Of a stretch of DNA of 64,000 nucleotides, positions 63,023 through 64,000 are shown piece after piece (position 1 is the stretch's first letter; every line of letters begins with the position of its first letter). Both the position numbers and the translations under genes were made by a program. The notes beneath the pieces are model-generated. The model was not told where the DNA came from. It made no database searches and saw only the letters and a program-made list of their open reading frames with translations. The stretch comes from Prinia subflava (taxonomy: Eukaryota; Chordata; Aves; Passeriformes; Cisticolidae), in assembly GCF_021018805.1 (NCBI RefSeq), contig NC_086247.1, forward strand, positions 144,913,378 through 144,977,377, read 5' to 3'.

Positions 63023-63283
63023 ATGTTAGAAGGACTTATCTTTTGCCCTTTTTTAATGGAAATCCAGGAAAATCTTTCCAAAGTAGTTGTAACTCTGTGT
63101 ATTTCTATGGTTTCCACATGCCCTGATGAAGTTTGTGGCATTTTAGCATCTGAATTCACCAGGCAGTACATCCCATCATTGGTCAGGGTAGACGAAAAAC
63201 TTGCTGAGAGCTTATGGACCATGATCCAGAGAGTTTGTTATAAACTGCATGATCAAGTGAGAAACAAAAGAGATCTTTTATAA
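63023..63283 (+). other. 86-codon open frame followed by a poly(A) signal
   Basis: The frame ends in TAA at 63281-63283, directly followed by ATAAATAAAG, which includes AATAAA. The second half (CPDEVCGILASEF, then KLAESLWTMIQRV) has a balanced, soluble-protein-like composition, and acceptor-like strings lie upstream at 62974 and near 63068. Taken together it could be a 3'-terminal exon or the end of an old retrocopy or element protein. I recognise no family. The antisense strand is also open for 83 codons (63222-62971), which argues for chance. Confidence 0.2.
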
Positions 63284-63439
63284 ATAAATAAAGGAAACTT
63301 CTGTAACACAGATATCGTTCATAGAGGGGACCTCAACCTGCCTGCTGCATCAGCACTTCCACAGGACACAGCAGTCAAGAGGATTTTGGAAAGGTGTCAG
63401 GGATATGTCTTGTAAGACATCATGCCAAGAAATGAATCA
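63284..63439. other. non-coding DNA next to the right-edge LTR
   Basis: It contains a short perfect palindrome (ATGTCTT-GT-AAGACAT, 63403-63418). It could be flank or the end of the LTR-like block. Confidence 0.35.
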
Positions 63440-64000
63440 AGGTCACCAGGGGTAACACACACCTTGCTCTGCAGGAGAATCGGCCAGGAAAGATACGACC
63501 ATGGAGAGAAACTTCCACACTGGGACTGGGCAGGCGAAGAACCAAGGGTCTGGGAAAAAGAGGGGTTCAGATTTGGAAGACCGTCTCAGGGTTATTGATT
63601 CCCTGAGATTCTCCTTGGGGTTGCTGACCCCCAAGGTACTAAGGGTCCCCCAAGGTTGCTGTTCCCTGGGAGTTTCCTCAGGGTTGCTGTTCCCAGAGGT
63701 AATAAGGTTTTCAGTCTTCTCTTTGCCCTCAGTGTTACACACCAGAGCTAGAGACGACACGTTGAGTCTGCCGGTGCACATTTCCAAGGTTGTTTATTCT
63801 TCATTATCTCAGTTCTTTCTCAGCTCTGCCAGGCCTCCCTGGCAGGGTACCTTATCTTAGTTCTTTCTCAGCTCTGCAAGGCATCACCAGCAGAGCAGGA
63901 CACACAGCAGGACTGGGGCGGATCAGAGAGCCCCGCACCTTATGTACGGTACCCCTGACCCAACCACCGTCCACAACGTACTTTTTATTTACAAAATTTT
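63440..64000 (-). mobile_element. partial LTR-like block, cut by the window edge
   Basis: Read on the minus strand, the block has the plan of a retroviral LTR. It begins with a GC-rich promoter-like part containing GGTGCGGGGCTCTCTGATCC, followed by a duplicated stretch and an AATAAA signal (63798-63793). Next comes a U5-like part with GTGCACCGGCAGACTCAACG and TGTGTAACACTGAGGGC. Further left (63590-63700) are several short modules around CAGCAACC and CCTGAG/CCTTGG words. G+C content and CpG are clearly higher than in the surrounding DNA. The left end is uncertain (about 63440 or about 63735), no primer-binding site was found, and the 5' part lies beyond the window. It differs from the LTR at 2-3 kb, so it is another family. 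A CpG-rich promoter is the alternative. Confidence 0.55.
63804..63882 (+). repeat. direct repeat with 48-bp period inside the LTR-like block
   Basis: TTATCTCAGTTCTTTCTCAG (from 63804) and TTATCTTAGTTCTTTCTCAG (from 63852) each continue CTCTGC and then AGGC. The two copies of about 30 bases differ at a few positions. Confidence 0.9.

Noticed and set aside
1..64000. tRNA, rRNA or snRNA genes
   Set aside because: I looked for A/B-box and conserved-loop patterns by eye and found none; a covariance-model search would be needed to exclude them.

Overview
The window looks like nuclear DNA from a bird, most likely a songbird (passerine). It is AT-rich and CpG-poor, and no clear protein-coding gene lies in it. 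The organism call rests on the repeats. Seven relics of CR1 LINEs are recognisable, most with the terminal ATTCTATG-type direct repeats that end CR1 elements. There is also one copy of a roughly 1 kb LTR whose text I recognise from passerine genome sequence, and a second LTR-like block runs off the right edge. Nothing looks bacterial: there are no operons, ribosome-binding sites, rRNA, tRNA or CRISPR arrays.

Layout. 1-3 kb: a CR1 tail (258-330), then an isolated LTR (about 1989-3003, minus). 3-9 kb: unique AT-rich DNA with a decayed CR1-like scrap near 7.5 kb. 9.3-10.35 kb: an old CR1 ORF2 relic (plus) that keeps the SKAF motif of the reverse transcriptase. 10.3-17.6 kb: unique DNA with a 42-base poly(A) tract and a small CpG-rich hairpin at 14.69 kb. 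17.6-18.07 kb: an older CR1 (minus). 18-40.3 kb: a long stretch almost free of recognisable elements. It carries a perfect inverted repeat (24.83 kb), a well-formed candidate internal exon (28537-28601, plus), a perfect RFX-type palindrome (35.48 kb) and a two-unit minisatellite (37.51-37.66 kb). 40.3-58.5 kb: a CR1 tail, then mostly unique sequence with an RFX X-box, a weak minus-strand exon candidate and a 228-codon frame of unknown meaning. 58.5-64 kb: a well-preserved CR1 (plus), another CR1 (minus), a poly(T) tract, and the right-edge LTR.

Interpretation. The simplest reading is a long intron or gene desert. The candidate exon at 28.5 kb would fit a large intron-rich gene, but I could not identify the gene from 21 codons. 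Several repeat-free AT-rich patches look like conserved non-coding elements; that is inference, and an alignment would decide it. I found no self-contained new system. The best leads are the 28.5 kb exon, the X-box motifs at 35.48 and 46.10 kb, the 33/27-bp alternating minisatellite that stays open in four frames, and the perfect hairpin at 24.83 kb.
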